From assembly GCA_035235625.1 (NCBI GenBank), contig CP141140.1, positions 40,419,351-40,483,350 on the forward strand: a stretch of DNA of 64,000 nt, written 5' to 3'. Numbering within the stretch: position 1 is the first letter of the stretch; every line of letters starts with the position of its first letter. Source of the stretch: Saururus chinensis. Taxonomy: Eukaryota > Streptophyta > Magnoliopsida > Piperales > Saururaceae. The notes below the pieces were generated by a model. It was not told the DNA's origin, made no database searches, and saw nothing but the letters and a program-made list of their open reading frames with translations. Positions 10,257 to 21,083 of this stretch are shown here, piece after piece. The translations under genes were made by a program, and so were the position numbers.

Positions 10257-11548
10257 ATGGAAGAAGAAATGGTTAGTTTTTTCATTAACTACGACGGACG
10301 CATGGAAGGATTATTAATGAAGAAACTGTTTACATTTGATGAATTTGAGATGCACGTAGCAAGTAGGGTTGGGTTGGATCGAAGAAGATGGAAAATTACT
10401 ATCAAATGTAATCTTCCATCCTATGGATCGAGAATGATACTAATGAACATAAATGATGATTCATCAATGGCTTTTATGTTTCACCACTCATGTGACAAAA
10501 TTTCTTTCGAGTTATTTCTCGAAAAAGAGGCCCGAGTGACTAGTGAAAGGTGAAGTAGTTCACATAGGAGCTCTCACAGAAGCTCACATAGGAGCTCGGA
10601 TAGAAATGTGAACAATGAAAGTCATATGCAAATGCCGGTGGACGACGAAGAAGAAGGAAATTTATCTATGACAATAGCTTCAAATGAACGTCATAGGTCG
10701 TCTGCCCTTATTTAAGATGGAAGTGGACCTAATTGGAGGTAAGGTTGATTTAGTTGTGAATACGTTTTCAATCTTATTATCCCTTAATGAAAATACGTTT
10801 TCATTTTTTTTGGGTTGATAGAGTACGATATGTTATAATTTTAAAATTTATTATAGGACCCTGGGTGCCTTGAGTGCACCAAACATTTTAAATATCTCCG
10901 CCATTGGCCCATAGATGAGCGTATGTTACCTTATATCAAGCGAGCGGGATTCGGCCATTTCATTCGTCTACAGTATGTCCGTCTCGATCGGCCTCTATTG
11001 ACAGCTCTTGTTGAGAGATGGAGGAGGGAGACACATACGTTTTATTTGTCATATGGAGAGATGTCCATCACGCTCATGGATATGGCAGTTCTATTAGGAC
11101 TCCGTATTGATGGACATCCGGTGACAGGCACGACAGGAGGAGCTCATATGGATACATTAGTTAGACTTCTTGGTATAGCTCCTCCTACTACAGTGATGCG
11201 TGGTAGCCGAGTGAGCCTACGATGGCTCTTACAGGAGTTTCGCAAGCTCCCAGCTGGTACTATAGAGATAGTTATAGAGCAGCATGCACGAGCCTATATA
11301 TTGCATTTACTTGGAGCCACCATATTTGCGGATACCACGAGCAACCACGTGCATGTTTCGTATCTCTCTCTCCTTGCCGACTTTGACATGGCTGATACTT
11401 ATTCATGGGGCTGTCTGACCCTTCTTCAGGTAATTAATTGTATAACTTTACTTGGTGTTTTAGTCATGTATAATTTTTTAATTCAAATATTTGTTATCAC
11501 TATTTTATGACATAGTTATGGTCGTGGGAGCACTTACACGTCGGCCGA
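10257..11548 (+). pseudogene. 5' part of a MuDR-N / plant mobile domain gene in MULE 1
   Basis: Exon 1 (10257-10738) begins MEEEMVSFFINYDGR and resembles the N-terminal region found on MuDR-type transposases (inferred from residue pattern), then an SSHRSSHRSSHRSS run. In-frame stops lie at 10551 (TGA, probably from CGA) and near 10712. GT at 10739 and AG at 10855-10856 bound an intron. Exon 2 (10857-11429) encodes a plant mobile domain: a CX2C-type start (GCLECTKHF), then IKRAGFGHFIRL, ETHTFYLSYGEMSITLMDM and the LLGLRIDGHPVTG block. A second intron (11430-11515) precedes LWSWEHLHVGR, cut at 11548 by the Athila-like insertion. Plant mobile domain proteins (MAIN/MAIL family and TE relatives) affect silencing in plants; here the copy is dead. 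Confidence 0.85.
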
Positions 11549-12786
11549 TGTTGTTACGTCTGAAACAAGACTATGAAGAAATCAAATTCAGATTTAATTT
11601 ACTTTCCAATTGTAGTAGACAAGGTCAATCCATAGGGAAAGCCTTGTGCAATAAAGAAAATAGTTACGAAGAAATAGAGGAAGAAAAATTAAGAAAGAAA
11701 GAGTAAAAGAGTATTGAGAGAATAACAAGTTAAGAAATCAAGATGAGAAAACACTAAGGCATTAAGGATCATCATAACATCTAATGATGTTTTTCATGTA
11801 TCATGTTATCTCAGTTAGAATCGAATGACGATTCTATCTAACTGGAAGATATGAACATTAAAATTAAAACTAAAGATAGAAAATGCTTTCGATAGATGAA
11901 GGATAAAAATAATTGTCTCTTCAAGTTTTCTATGTATCCAAATTACAAAAGATCAAGAAGGAGAGCCTTCAAGCATCTTATGTATCCAAATCACAAAGAA
12001 ACAAGAAAAAGAACAATATTAAATAAACATCACTTCAAATAAATAATACTTACTTGAAACCATTGATGAAACATGAATTAAACTCCATTAAAATGTTACA
12101 AATCACCTCTAGCCTTAGCTTGAGAGCTTAGAAAGCCATTACAATAAAACTAAAAACAAAATTACAAAATGAAAGAAGAAAATAGGAGAAGAGAGCTCCA
12201 AAGAGGAGAGAATGCCCCATCTATCACGTCCACCCCTCTATTTATAGGAAAAGAAAAGGGTTGCTTCAAAGGGGAAAATCAAATCATATCTCCAGATTTT
12301 ATCCTGATTGATTGCCTGATTTGACCCCTATATCTTCAGAATTTAGAATTTCTTCCTGACATTACACTTGTAGCCACGAAAGTCTTCTTTCCATTGCCAC
12401 TAGAATCGTATCAATCCGAATTATACATAAAAAGATATGATCGAAATACTAAGGCTGTGTCAATCTATCCGAATCAACTTCTTTCATAATTTAGTTCTAT
12501 TCATACAAATCTCAAATCAAATGGGTCCACAAGGTTGTGTTTGACTATTTCATGCATGTTAGACCATTATGAGCCCATTCTTGACTTTTAAATAGCTTTG
12601 GGTAGTTGGGCTTAACTTCTTCTTCCCGTTGTATCTTGTTGAAGCCTGTTTAGACAAGTAAACTCAATTAAGGTCTAACTAACTTATTCAAAACATAAGT
12701 AACCCAAATCAGCAATGAATTAACACAAAATAGGATTGCAAATAGAAATTTGAAAAGATTTTATTAAACATTATTTCAGTGCATCA
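11549..12786 (-). repeat. 3' LTR of the Athila-like element (left copy)
   Basis: On the plus strand it begins TGTTGTTACGTC and ends AGTGCATCA. It is nearly identical by eye to 17276-18504, implying a fairly recent insertion. The frame 11491-11706 crosses from the host gene into this LTR and is not a gene. Confidence 0.92.
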
Positions 12787-12803
12787 AATACCCCCAAACC
12801 TAC
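12787..12803 (-). other. Polypurine tract of the Athila-like element
   Basis: On the minus strand GTAGGTTTGGGGGTATT directly precedes the LTR start TGATGCACTG. This marks the left LTR as the 3' LTR. Confidence 0.75.
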
Positions 12804-14546
12804 TTTTTGCTAGTCCTCTAGCAAAACAAAAATTAAAACAATAGAAAACAAATCTAACTACTCCACTTCCGCAGGAAATCTCAATTGCATTTAGCATATG
12901 CAACAAGCCTTTAAACCCCTAGCTTACACTAGTGGACGAGTTGTGTCTCATGAGGGTTTGTAGTGAATATACCCACAAAATTCAAAACTAGAATGTTAAA
13001 AGAAAATAAAAATTAAAACCACGTCAAATTTACAAATCAACTCCTAAACATGTAAGTTCATTTAGTAAAATCAATAATGTATAATATAACTTGTCTTCTG
13101 AAACAATAATTCATTCTAACAACTTCATATTGGTGGCATGTACTCATACATACATAATAGTTTTAGAAAAACAGACATTGCCAAGTAATTATACAATCCC
13201 ATTCTTATGAATCAAATAACTCAATGTGTCTCATGTCCACTCAACAATTTCAATTTTAACACTAAAAAATAGACATTAGCATACATTCATCTTCAAGAGA
13301 TCATAATAGAGAATTATGCAAAACCTTCCTTAAAAAGTAAAACACCCTAGATCACTTGACAACTCATTCAAGATATAATTGCATAATGTCCTACTAGAAT
13401 TTTATGTTCATCTCACATGACATGTGTAAGGCTTAGCCTTTTAAGCTTTCTATAAGATCCATGTAACAAGTGTTTGGCCAGTGACTCCCAATCCAGTTGG
13501 CTCAGGGTACTAGGTGTTAAAGCACCCCTTAGGCTTAATAACTTGAACCAAATAGGCTTCAAGGCTATGCATGTCATAAATTAGTCAACTCTACCTTTTG
13601 ACTCGAACACCCTATTCTTAGCGAGGCACGCCGAGTCCCAGTCTACTCAATAGAGTGACTTTAATTTTTTATTTTTTTTTCACATTTTTTTGCTTTTTTT
13701 TCTTTTCTTGAGCACATTATACAATCAACTTGAATTGTGTTGACAACAAGTCCTCGATTGTTCTACAAACCAAGAATAGTGAAGCTCAAAACTCCATCAT
13801 GATAACATGAATACTACTAGATCATGCCAAAGTTTTACTCTCATAAGAAAATAATTAGTTAGATTCAATGATATCCACCAAGATGTAAGACCATAATCAA
13901 GGGCTCAAATTCTCACTTAGGCAAATGTCTTGCTTTATTTATTTTTTTTTTTTCAAAATAAGAGCACAAGAAACCAGTATGAAGTAATCAGAACTCAAAA
14001 TCATTAAATCTGTCAAGTCATATTCTGAATAGTATGATATCATTAAACAAAGTTACATATCTAGAATAAGAATCAATGTAAATAAGCAAAAACATAAAAT
14101 AAAATAAATTTAATTAATTTTTTTTTCAATTTTTCATTTTTAAGTAAAACTAAAAACATAAAGAAAAATATCTTTCTACACCCCCAAACCTAAACTAAAC
14201 ATTGTCCTCAATGTTTAAAAGAAAGCAAATGCAATGCTTAATATAAGAAAAGAGGAAAGAAGAGATAATATATCGGTTGATGTGCTCATGTACATAGCTA
14301 TCAAAAGAAAAATAGTCAATAAAGCACAAGCATAATCACATTAGGGTAGATCAATAATGAATCATATAAGCACACCCTAATAATGATTAGAGCAATCGAC
14401 AAAGATAATAAACTAAAAACTAACTAAAGAAAATTAAAAAATAAAAAACTAACTATTAAACAAAAATAACTATCAAAACAAAAAGTGGGTTGCCTCCTAG
14501 GAGCGCTAAGTTTACTGTCTTCAGCCAGACACACCTCCATCTAAAC
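12804..14546 (-). other. Non-coding 3' internal region of the Athila-like element
   Basis: AT-rich, with poly-T tracts near 13670 and 13940. No reading frame with reverse transcriptase, RNase H or integrase motifs is found on either strand. Near 14180 there is a second CCCCCAAACCTAAACT segment resembling the polypurine-tract region on the plus strand, possibly an old internal duplication. Confidence 0.6.
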
Positions 14547-15152
14547 TCATCCAGGGTCCTTTAAAGCAATTATCTTCTCTTTATCAATTCTAATCAAATG
14601 AGAGTGAGTTAAGCAAATATTTAGTGGATCATCAGAATAAATAAAAGGAAAAACATCCTCCACTAAACTCTCAACCATGTCAACCTCAAAAGTTTCATCG
14701 AAGTCTGATGGTTGTCTACTGGCATCAAATACATTTAACTCACATGTTAAGTTCCCAAAAGAAAGCCTCATCACTCCATTCCGACAATTTATTAAAGCAT
14801 TAGATGTAGCAAGGAATGGACGACCTAAAATCACAGGGATTTGAGAAGATGCATTTGAAACCGGTTGTGTGTCTAAAATAATGAAGTCCACTCGAAAATA
14901 GAATTTGTCCACTTGAACAAGGACATCTTCCACTATTCCTCTCAGCCTTTTGATTGAGCGGTCAGCAAGTTGAAGTGTAATGCTTGTGGGCTTTAATTCA
15001 CCAAGTCCCAATTGTTCATAAACAGAATAAGGTAAGAGATTAACACTTGCCCCAAGATCAAGCAAAGCTTTTTCAATTTTATAATTCCCAATTATACAAG
15101 ATATGGTTGGACAACCAGGATCTTTATATTTGGGTGGGGTGTTTTGTTGCAA
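14547..15152 (-). CDS. Retropepsin (aspartic protease) region of the Athila-like element
   Basis: Frame of 201 codons. It starts within PPKYKDPGCPTISC, which precedes the protease in Athila-type polyproteins. The active-site block reads LLDLGASVNLLPYSVY: D-L-G replaces D-S/T-G, a form common in plant gypsy elements. Then come LADRSIKRLRG, a VLVQVDKFYFRVDF strand and the flap/C-terminal block IPVILGRPFLATSNALINCRNG. The frame ends at a stop with no reverse transcriptase after it. It overlaps the upstream gag-region frame by 29 bases in another phase, implying a frameshift between gag and protease. Confidence 0.85.
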   Translation of the reverse strand: MQQNTPPKYKDPGCPTISCIIGNYKIEKALLDLGASVNLLPYSVYEQLGLGELKPTSITLQLADRSIKRLRGIVEDVLVQVDKFYFRVDFIILDTQPVSNASSQIPVILGRPFLATSNALINCRNGVMRLSFGNLTCELNVFDASRQPSDFDETFEVDMVESLVEDVFPFIYSDDPLNICLTHSHLIRIDKEKIIALKDPG

Positions 15153-15705
15153 AATTGCACTTACTTATTCTGTCAAAAATGCCTTTTTTTTGTACATTTA
15201 GCTTACGTTTGATTGTACAAAGGTCTTTCAAAAATTTAGCATAAGATGGGATTTGTTTAATGGCATCTAAGAGAGGAATGTTAATCTTTACTTGTTTAAA
15301 AATTTCAAGAATGTCACCATTTGGCACCAATTTAGAAGAAGATTGTAACCTTTGAGGAAAAGGAGGGGGAATTGGAGCAACACAATTAGAGTTATCAAGT
15401 TCATCACCATGTTTAGACTTCAAAGACTCCTTAGGTTCAACAACCTTCATTGGAATGTCTTTGTTAATGACTTTTCCACTTCTCAAAGTGGTGATGGACT
15501 TAGCATGCTCTTCTTGTGAACATGAAGAATTTAAATTTTCAATTATAAATTGACCTTTAGGATTTCGTTGAGGTTGAGAAGGAAACTTCTCTTTTTCTTG
15601 AGTGCTCAAAGCTGTGGTCAATTGAGTGATAGAAGTCTTCAAGTCATTGATGGCTTGCATTGTTTGGTTATTGATTATTGCTTGACTTTGCATGAATGTT
15701 TGCAA
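15124..15705 (-). pseudogene. Gag-protease linker of the Athila-like element
   Basis: A 193-codon frame follows the gag zinc knuckle. It contains KSITTLRSGKVI, PPPFPQRL and NIPLLDAIKQIPSYAKFLKDLCTIKRK, a block conserved in Athila-type polyproteins just before the protease. Its last residues shift frame near 15150, so it no longer joins the protease region. A stop also separates it from the upstream gag frame (between 15705 and 15808). Confidence 0.8.
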
Positions 15706-15807
15706 TGTGTCTTCAAAAGTCTTCTTATGTGGTGGAACATAATTTGAGGAAGAAGGGGGTACCTACACATTAGACTTATTTCTCCGACTAAAGTTGGGAT
15801 GATTTAT

Positions 15808-16611
15808 CTAATTAGGAGTATAAGTTTCAGAATAAGGAGAAGAAAATGGCCTTTTGTAGGTATTCATAGCATTTGCTTGAGTATGCAACACCTCTTGAAA
15901 AGCAGGGATTGTTGGACAATCCTGTGTTTGGTGTCTATCACTCTCACATATACTACAAATATCTTGTGCTTTTTGAGAAGCTTTAGACATGTTTTCCCTA
16001 TTAATTTTCATAGACTCAACTTTTCTAGTTAAACTTGTAATTTTTGCTTTTACATCATCTTCTTCTTTAAGAAGGTACAAGCCCCCCTTAGTTGCCCCAT
16101 TAGATTTGGTTTTATTACTACTTTCAAATTTATTAGAATCTTCCCATAATTGAGCATTTTTAGCTAACACATCAAAATAGTCCCATGCTTCCGCAAGTTC
16201 TTTACTAAAAAACTCTCCATTACACATCATTTCAACAAATTGCCTCATTTGAAAAGATAACCCATTATAAAAGAAACTAATTGTACGCCATGTTTCATAT
16301 CCATGATGTGGGCACAACAACAAAAGTTCTTTAAATCTCTCCCAACATTGAAAGAAAGTCTCATTTTCTTTTTGTGAAAAATTCATGATATTCTTTCGAA
16401 GTGTATTAGTTTTATGGGTGGGGAAAAACTTTTTCAAAAATTCTCTTTGCATTTCTTGCCATGATCCAATGGATCTTGGCTTCAAAGAATTCAACCAATT
16501 TTTTGCCTTTTCCTTTAAAGAAAAAGGAAAGAGTTTTAATCTAATAGCATCATTTGAAACATTTTGGTTTGGCAAAGTTGCACAAACCTCTTCAAACTCT
16601 TTTAAATGCAA
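15808..16611 (-). CDS. Gag of the Athila-like element
   Basis: The 267-codon frame contains a retrotransposon-gag domain: IRLKLFPFSLKEKAKNWL, WQEMQREFLKKFFP, ETFFQCWERFKELL, and QMRQFVEMMCNGEFF. A CX2CX4HX4C zinc knuckle (CSICESDRHQTQDC) with all four ligands lies near residue 228. In an active element this protein packages the RNA in virus-like particles. The frame probably began further upstream (16659-16910 is the N-terminal part in a separate frame), so a break lies near 16630. Confidence 0.85.
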   Translation of the reverse strand: MHLKEFEEVCATLPNQNVSNDAIRLKLFPFSLKEKAKNWLNSLKPRSIGSWQEMQREFLKKFFPTHKTNTLRKNIMNFSQKENETFFQCWERFKELLLLCPHHGYETWRTISFFYNGLSFQMRQFVEMMCNGEFFSKELAEAWDYFDVLAKNAQLWEDSNKFESSNKTKSNGATKGGLYLLKEEDDVKAKITSLTRKVESMKINRENMSKASQKAQDICSICESDRHQTQDCPTIPAFQEVLHTQANAMNTYKRPFSSPYSETYTPN

Positions 16612-16658
16612 ATATGGGCTTTCTGAATCTAGGCCATGAAATTTGGGTAGTAATTGAA

Positions 16659-16910
16659 TTACACCCGGCTTGAGTTCAAAACGCCTACATTAGTTGGAAA
16701 AATCATGCAAGAAGGAGAACTTGATCTAGTTGGTTGCAAATAATCATGCAAGGTTTTAACTTCAATATTTTGTGCATTATTATCCCCATTATTACTTCTT
16801 AGTTCCTCATTAGTTCTTAGATCCTCCATTATATCAAAATAAAGATAATTTTCAAAAGATTTATTTACTTTTTTCAATCGTCCAGAATTATCACGCACCC
16901 ATGTGAACAT
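16659..16910 (-). pseudogene. N-terminal gag region of the Athila-like element
   Basis: An 83-codon frame starting at the ATG nearest the primer-binding site. It contains MFTWVRDNSGRLKKVNKSF and MEDLRTNEELRS, with no recognised domain. It stops near 16659, about 50 bases before the frame with the gag domain, so the original start was probably here and a mutation has split it. Confidence 0.55.
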
Positions 16911-17252
16911 GCAACAACAATTTTTTTTTTTAATAACAAACGAAAGTAAAAGTGCAAAACTTAAATGACAAAATATTAAAAAGTTAGAGGGTTAGAAGTT
17001 AATAGACAAAAATTAAAATAGCAAAAATAAGGCCAAAGGCACTATCAAGGTACACATTTGATCCCAAAAATTTTTGGTAGTAACGTGGGTAGTGCCTCCG
17101 GTCTCAAAAAAAAAAAATATAGAATTTAAGTACTAAAAGTAAATGACATAAAGTAAATGACTGAATTTAAAGAGTTAGTGTGCAAGAATAAAAGTTAGAG
17201 AATTAGTAAAGTTAGAGTGAGTTTTTCGTAACGGATTCTTGTCACACGTTGC

Positions 17253-17273
17253 AATCCCCGGCAATGGCGCCAA
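17253..17273 (-). other. Primer-binding site of the Athila-like element
   Basis: On the minus strand TTGGCGCCATTGCCGGGG lies two bases inside the 5' LTR end (right LTR). It closely resembles the TGGCGCCGTTGCCGGGG site usual in plant Athila/Tat gypsy elements. Confidence 0.75.
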
Positions 17274-17275
17274 TT

Positions 17276-18504
17276 TGTTGTTACGTCTGAAACAAGACTA
17301 TGAAAAAGTCAAATTCAGATTTAATTTACTTGCCAATTGTAGTAGACAAGGTTGATCCACAGGGAAAGCCTTGTGCAACAAAGAAAATAGTTACGAAGAA
17401 ATAGAGGAAGAAAAATTAAGAAAGAAAGAGTAGAAGAGTATTGAGAGAATAATAAGTTAAGAAATCAAGATGAGAAAACACTAAGGCATTAAGGATCATC
17501 ATAACATCTAATGATGTTTTTCATGTATCATGTTATCTCAGTTAGAATCGAATGAAGATTCTATCTAATTGGAAGATATGAACATTAAAATTAAAACTAA
17601 AGATAGAAAATGCTTTCGATAGATGAAGGATAAAAATAATTGTCTCTTCAAGTTTTCTTTGTATCCAAATCACAAAAGATCAAGAAGGAGAGCCTTCAAG
17701 CATCTTATGTATCCAAATCACAAAGAAACAAGAAAAAGAACAATATTAAATAAACATCACTTCAAATAAATAATACTTACTTGAAACCATTGATGAAACA
17801 TGAATTGAACTCCATTAAAATGTTACAAATCACCTCTAGCCTTAGCTTGAGAGCTTAGAAAGCCATTACAATAAAACGAAAAAAAAAAAAAAATAAAAGA
17901 AGAAAATAGGAGAAGAGAGCTCCAAAGAGGAGAGAATGCCCCATCTATCACGTCCACCCCTCTATTTATAGGAAAAGAAAGGGTTGCTTCAAAGGGGAAA
18001 ATCAAATCATATCTCCAGATTTTATCTTGATTGATTGCCTGATTCGACCCCTATATCTTCGGAATTTGGAATTTCTTCCTGAAATTACACTTATAGCCAC
18101 GGAAGTCTTCTTTCCATTGCCACCAGAATCGTATCGAATTATACATAAAAAGATATGATCGAAATACTAAGGCTGTGTCAATCTATCCGAATCAACTTCT
18201 TTCATAATTTAGTTCTATTCATACAAATCTCAAATCAAATGGGTCCACAAGGTTGTGTTCGACTATTTCATGCATGTTAGACCATTATGAGCCCATTCTT
18301 GACTTTTAAATAGCTTTGGGTAGTTGGGCTTAACTTCTTCTTCCAGTTGTATCTTGTTGAAGCCTGTTTAGACAGGTAAACTCAATTAAGGTCCAACTAA
18401 CTTATTCAAAACATAAATAACCCAAATCAGTAATGAATTAACACAAAATAGGATTGCAAATAGAAATTTGAAAATATTTTATTAAACATTATTTCAGTGC
18501 ATCA
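17276..18504 (-). repeat. 5' LTR of the Athila-like element (right copy)
   Basis: Matches 11549-12786 almost throughout; differences include a few substitutions, a small deletion near 18132 and a poly-A run near 17880. It ends AGTGCATCA, followed by the target duplication GCCGA. The minus frame 17823-18005 inside it is not a gene. Confidence 0.92.
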
Positions 18505-19487
18505 GCCGACCAACTGCTGAGATGGGTCGCTTGGTTGAGGGTGCTCCATTAGGGATGAGGTAGGTTGTATTTATGTTACCACATTACTTTTTTAGCAACG
18601 TTTTATGTATATATGCTGAACTCATTTCTTAAATTTAACTCCTTAAGGTGGAATGTTAGGAAGAAGAGAACCAAAAATCCACAAGGAGTCCTCCGATTGT
18701 ATAGAGGGGAGTTAGACCACTAGCGGCCATACCAGGTAATCTTATTACTGTGTTGAACTTTTTTAGGTAATGATTTTAATAAATTTTATCATTATTTAAA
18801 CTAAATTATCTTTAAATATTTTATAGATTATTTGGCAGCCGTACTTGGAGGACTTGTTGGCTGTGATACCTCCACTCTGCACGGACGGTAGAGAGGTGTG
18901 GCTTTCTTGAACCCCTCTAATATGTTACGAGATTATTGAGATTTATGTGCCAGATCGTGTAATGCTCTAGTTTAACCTAGAGCAAGGGGTCCCACCTTCT
19001 ATTGTCGAGTTTGTCCATCACATCATTCGACAGGGCCGCCATAATATCGACTAGGCTATATATCATGCAGCGTATATTGCTCGATGGGGGATAGGAGAGC
19101 CACTATTATTAGAGGGGAGATGGCTATGACATTGCGAGATGTTCGTAGTACTTATATGCAGTGGTATTTACCGATTATACGACGATATATTTTACCGCGC
19201 GATGATGTAGAGGAGATGACATATCAGCCTAGGGGAGCATTTGAGGCAGCTCTAGTAAGTACAACTTTGTTAATTAAGGCATATATTATTTTCTTATTTT
19301 GTTTTAATTATTCATCTAATATTAAATTTATTTTTTTATAGCTTCGTCAGGTTCGACATACTAATGCGTATTTGAGTGATGCACTTGTAACCTGTACTTC
19401 GTGCGAGGACTTAGCAGTAGCATGTGAGTCGGTGATTAGAGCATCTAATGATGTCCTTTGTAGCTTGCGTCTAATGAGCTTAAGTTG
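18505..19487 (+). pseudogene. 3' part of the plant mobile domain gene in MULE 1
   Basis: The exon interrupted at 11548 resumes here (PTAEMGRLVEGAPLGM, donor at 18560). Further exons follow: WNVRKKRTKNPQG (from ~18650), WQPYLEDLLAVIPP (from ~18826) through ARWGDRRATIIRG and MQWYLPIIRRYILP (19084 on), a donor after GAFEAAL near 19256, and LRQVRHTNAYLSDA from 19342. These blocks match the C-terminal half of TE-type plant mobile domain proteins. In-frame stops lie near 18720, 18907, 18971 and 19052; several sit where Trp or Gln is expected. The last exon runs into the right TIR. Confidence 0.8.
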
Positions 19488-19714
19488 ATTTCGTCGTTCT
19501 GAATGACGAAACCAGGTCAACTAATAAAAGGTTTCGTCGTTTAGAACGACGAAATCGTCTTTAAACCAATTTCGTCATTCTAAACGACAAAATCAACTTA
19601 AAAAATAAAAAAAAAGCCACGCTGGCGCCTGCATGGCAAAAATGAACACCACTTTGGGAAAAGTGGTATATTTCGGTAAATATTTTTTTTAATTATTATT
19701 TTAATAATTTTCCC
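19480..19714 (-). repeat. Right TIR of MULE 1 with palindromic units
   Basis: It is the inverted counterpart of the left TIR, with three TTTCGTCGTTC palindromes (about 19488, 19531 and 19569), then the GCCACG...GGCGCC block and CACTTTGGG, ending in AATTTTCCC. The 9-bp repeat TTTTTTCTA follows at 19715-19723. Confidence 0.9.
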
Positions 19715-19723
19715 TTTTTTCTA

Positions 19724-20195
19724 TGGAGATATCACTTGACCCAAGCTCATGCCCTCTTTTTGGCCACTCTCTTGCTGCCATATCTATAATGTCTCATCAT
19801 CATCTTCTTCTTCTTTTCAGCGAGATAAAGTAGGAAAGCTGCACATGATCGCACTAAAGTGGCTACCACACTATCCTATTCCTCCTATTCTATTCTTATT
19901 CTTCCTCATCATCTTCTTCATCTCTTTTTATTCTTTCTCTTCCTCTTCTTCTTTTTTCTCTTCTCTATCTCCTCATCCCAATAGCCCGCCGAATAAGGGT
20001 GAAAGTATGGCCAACAACAATCTAGGTATTGGCACATTTGCCAGCTGTATGTCCACTCGTGGTAAGACCATTGACACCACTATAGGTGAAAGAAGAGAAG
20101 GAGCAAAAGAGAGAGGGGGGGATACATAAGGAAATAAAAACAAAAAAATAAGAGTTATGAGAAGTGAGACATTATTGGGTAGGGAGGGGGGGAGG
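19724..20195. other. Spacer with a pyrimidine-rich stretch
   Basis: Contains TCATCATCTTCTTC-type runs and a 126-codon frame (19749-20129) dominated by Ser and Phe from low-complexity DNA. No domain is recognised, so I do not call a gene. A G-rich stretch (GAGAGAGGGGGG) lies near 20110. Confidence 0.4.
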
Positions 20196-21083
20196 TTTAT
20201 GTTCGCACAATCAATACTGTCCGATTACAAAGATGAGTGGCGCACATTAACCTAAGTAATTATAATTATAATCAAGTAACACATTTTCCTAACAGTTTCG
20301 GGTCAATGCGATAGATCTTACGCATCTATTTTAGCATGTTTTGTACTAACTCTTTTATAAAAGATAACATAATCATATTTTTTCTTATTAACATCATCCA
20401 AGTTATTATAAGTCTCCCTCTTCTTTATGCAAAAATATATAGATTTCATGTGTTTGAACCCTTTTCCACATTTTTGCAGTATTTATGTTAGCATAATCAA
20501 TACTAAAGTTTCACGAGTTATCCAATCACAAAGTTGAGTGGCATACATTAACCTAAGTAATTATAATTAGAATCAAGTAGTGCATTTTTCTAACAATTTC
20601 GGGTCAATGCAATACACTTTACGCCTATATTTTAGCATGTTTTGTACTAACTCTTTCATAAAAGATAACATAATCATATCATTCTTTGTTAACTTCATCC
20701 AAGTTATCTTAAATTTCCCTTTTTCTCTTTCGACAAAAATATATATACTTCACCTGTTTGAACCCTTTTCCACACTTTGCAGTTTTCATGTTAGCATAGT
20801 CAATGCTAAAGTTCCCAAGTTGTCCAATCACAAAGATGAGTGGCATACATTAATGTAAGTAATTATAATCATAATAAGTAGCGCATTTAATAACAGTTTT
20901 GGGTCAATGCGATAGATCTTATGCCTCTATTTTAGTATATTTTGTATTAACTCTTTTATAAAAGATAACATAAGCATATCATTCCTTGTGAACTTTATCC
21001 AAGTTATCTCAAGTCTCCCTCCTTCTCTTTCGACAAAAATATATATACTTTATGTGTTTGAACCCTTTTCCACACTTTGTATT
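20196..21083 (+). repeat. Three tandem copies of a ~290-bp unit
   Basis: Units start at about 20197, 20482 and 20785. Each runs from a TTAGCATAATCAATACT-like start, through ATCACAAAGATGAGTGGC, TTTCGGGTCAATGCGATAG and ACTCTTTTATAAAAGATAAC, to TTTGAACCCTTTTCCACA. The copies differ by scattered substitutions and small indels. No gene is seen within. The start of the first copy is diverged. Confidence 0.85.

Larger units (their letters stand above)
11549..18504 (-). mobile_element. Athila-like Ty3/gypsy element with gag and protease only
   Basis: Two LTRs (11549-12786 and 17276-18504) in the same orientation flank a minus-strand coding region. The element is bounded by the 5-bp target duplication GCCGA (11544-11548 and 18505-18509). 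The primer-binding site next to the right LTR and the polypurine tract next to the left LTR set the minus orientation. The internal region encodes gag, a zinc knuckle and a retropepsin, and then stops: 12787-14546 holds no reverse transcriptase or integrase. At 6956 bp it looks like a non-autonomous derivative of an Athila/Tat-type element, close to the described TR-GAG group but with protease kept. Confidence 0.9.
9090..19714 (+). mobile_element. Mutator-like element (MULE 1) carrying a plant mobile domain gene
   Basis: The ends are inverted: 9090 begins GGGAAAATTATT and 19714 ends AATAATTTTCCC, with homology running ~235-290 bp inwards. The element is flanked by a perfect 9-bp direct repeat TTTTTTCTA (9081-9089 and 19715-19723), the target-duplication length expected of MULEs. 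It carries a broken intron-containing gene on the plus strand: a MuDR-type N-terminal region followed by a plant mobile domain. A younger Athila-like element (11549-18504) sits inside; without it the MULE is about 3.7 kb. No MULE transposase core is seen, so it probably depended on an autonomous relative. Confidence 0.92.

Noticed and set aside
11491-11706. 71-codon plus frame
   Set aside because: It crosses from the mobile domain gene into the Athila-like LTR, so it is a junction artefact.
19749-20129. 126-codon plus frame with a hydrophobic stretch
   Set aside because: The sequence is Ser/Phe low-complexity from a CTT-rich tract, with no family match I can name and no supporting context.
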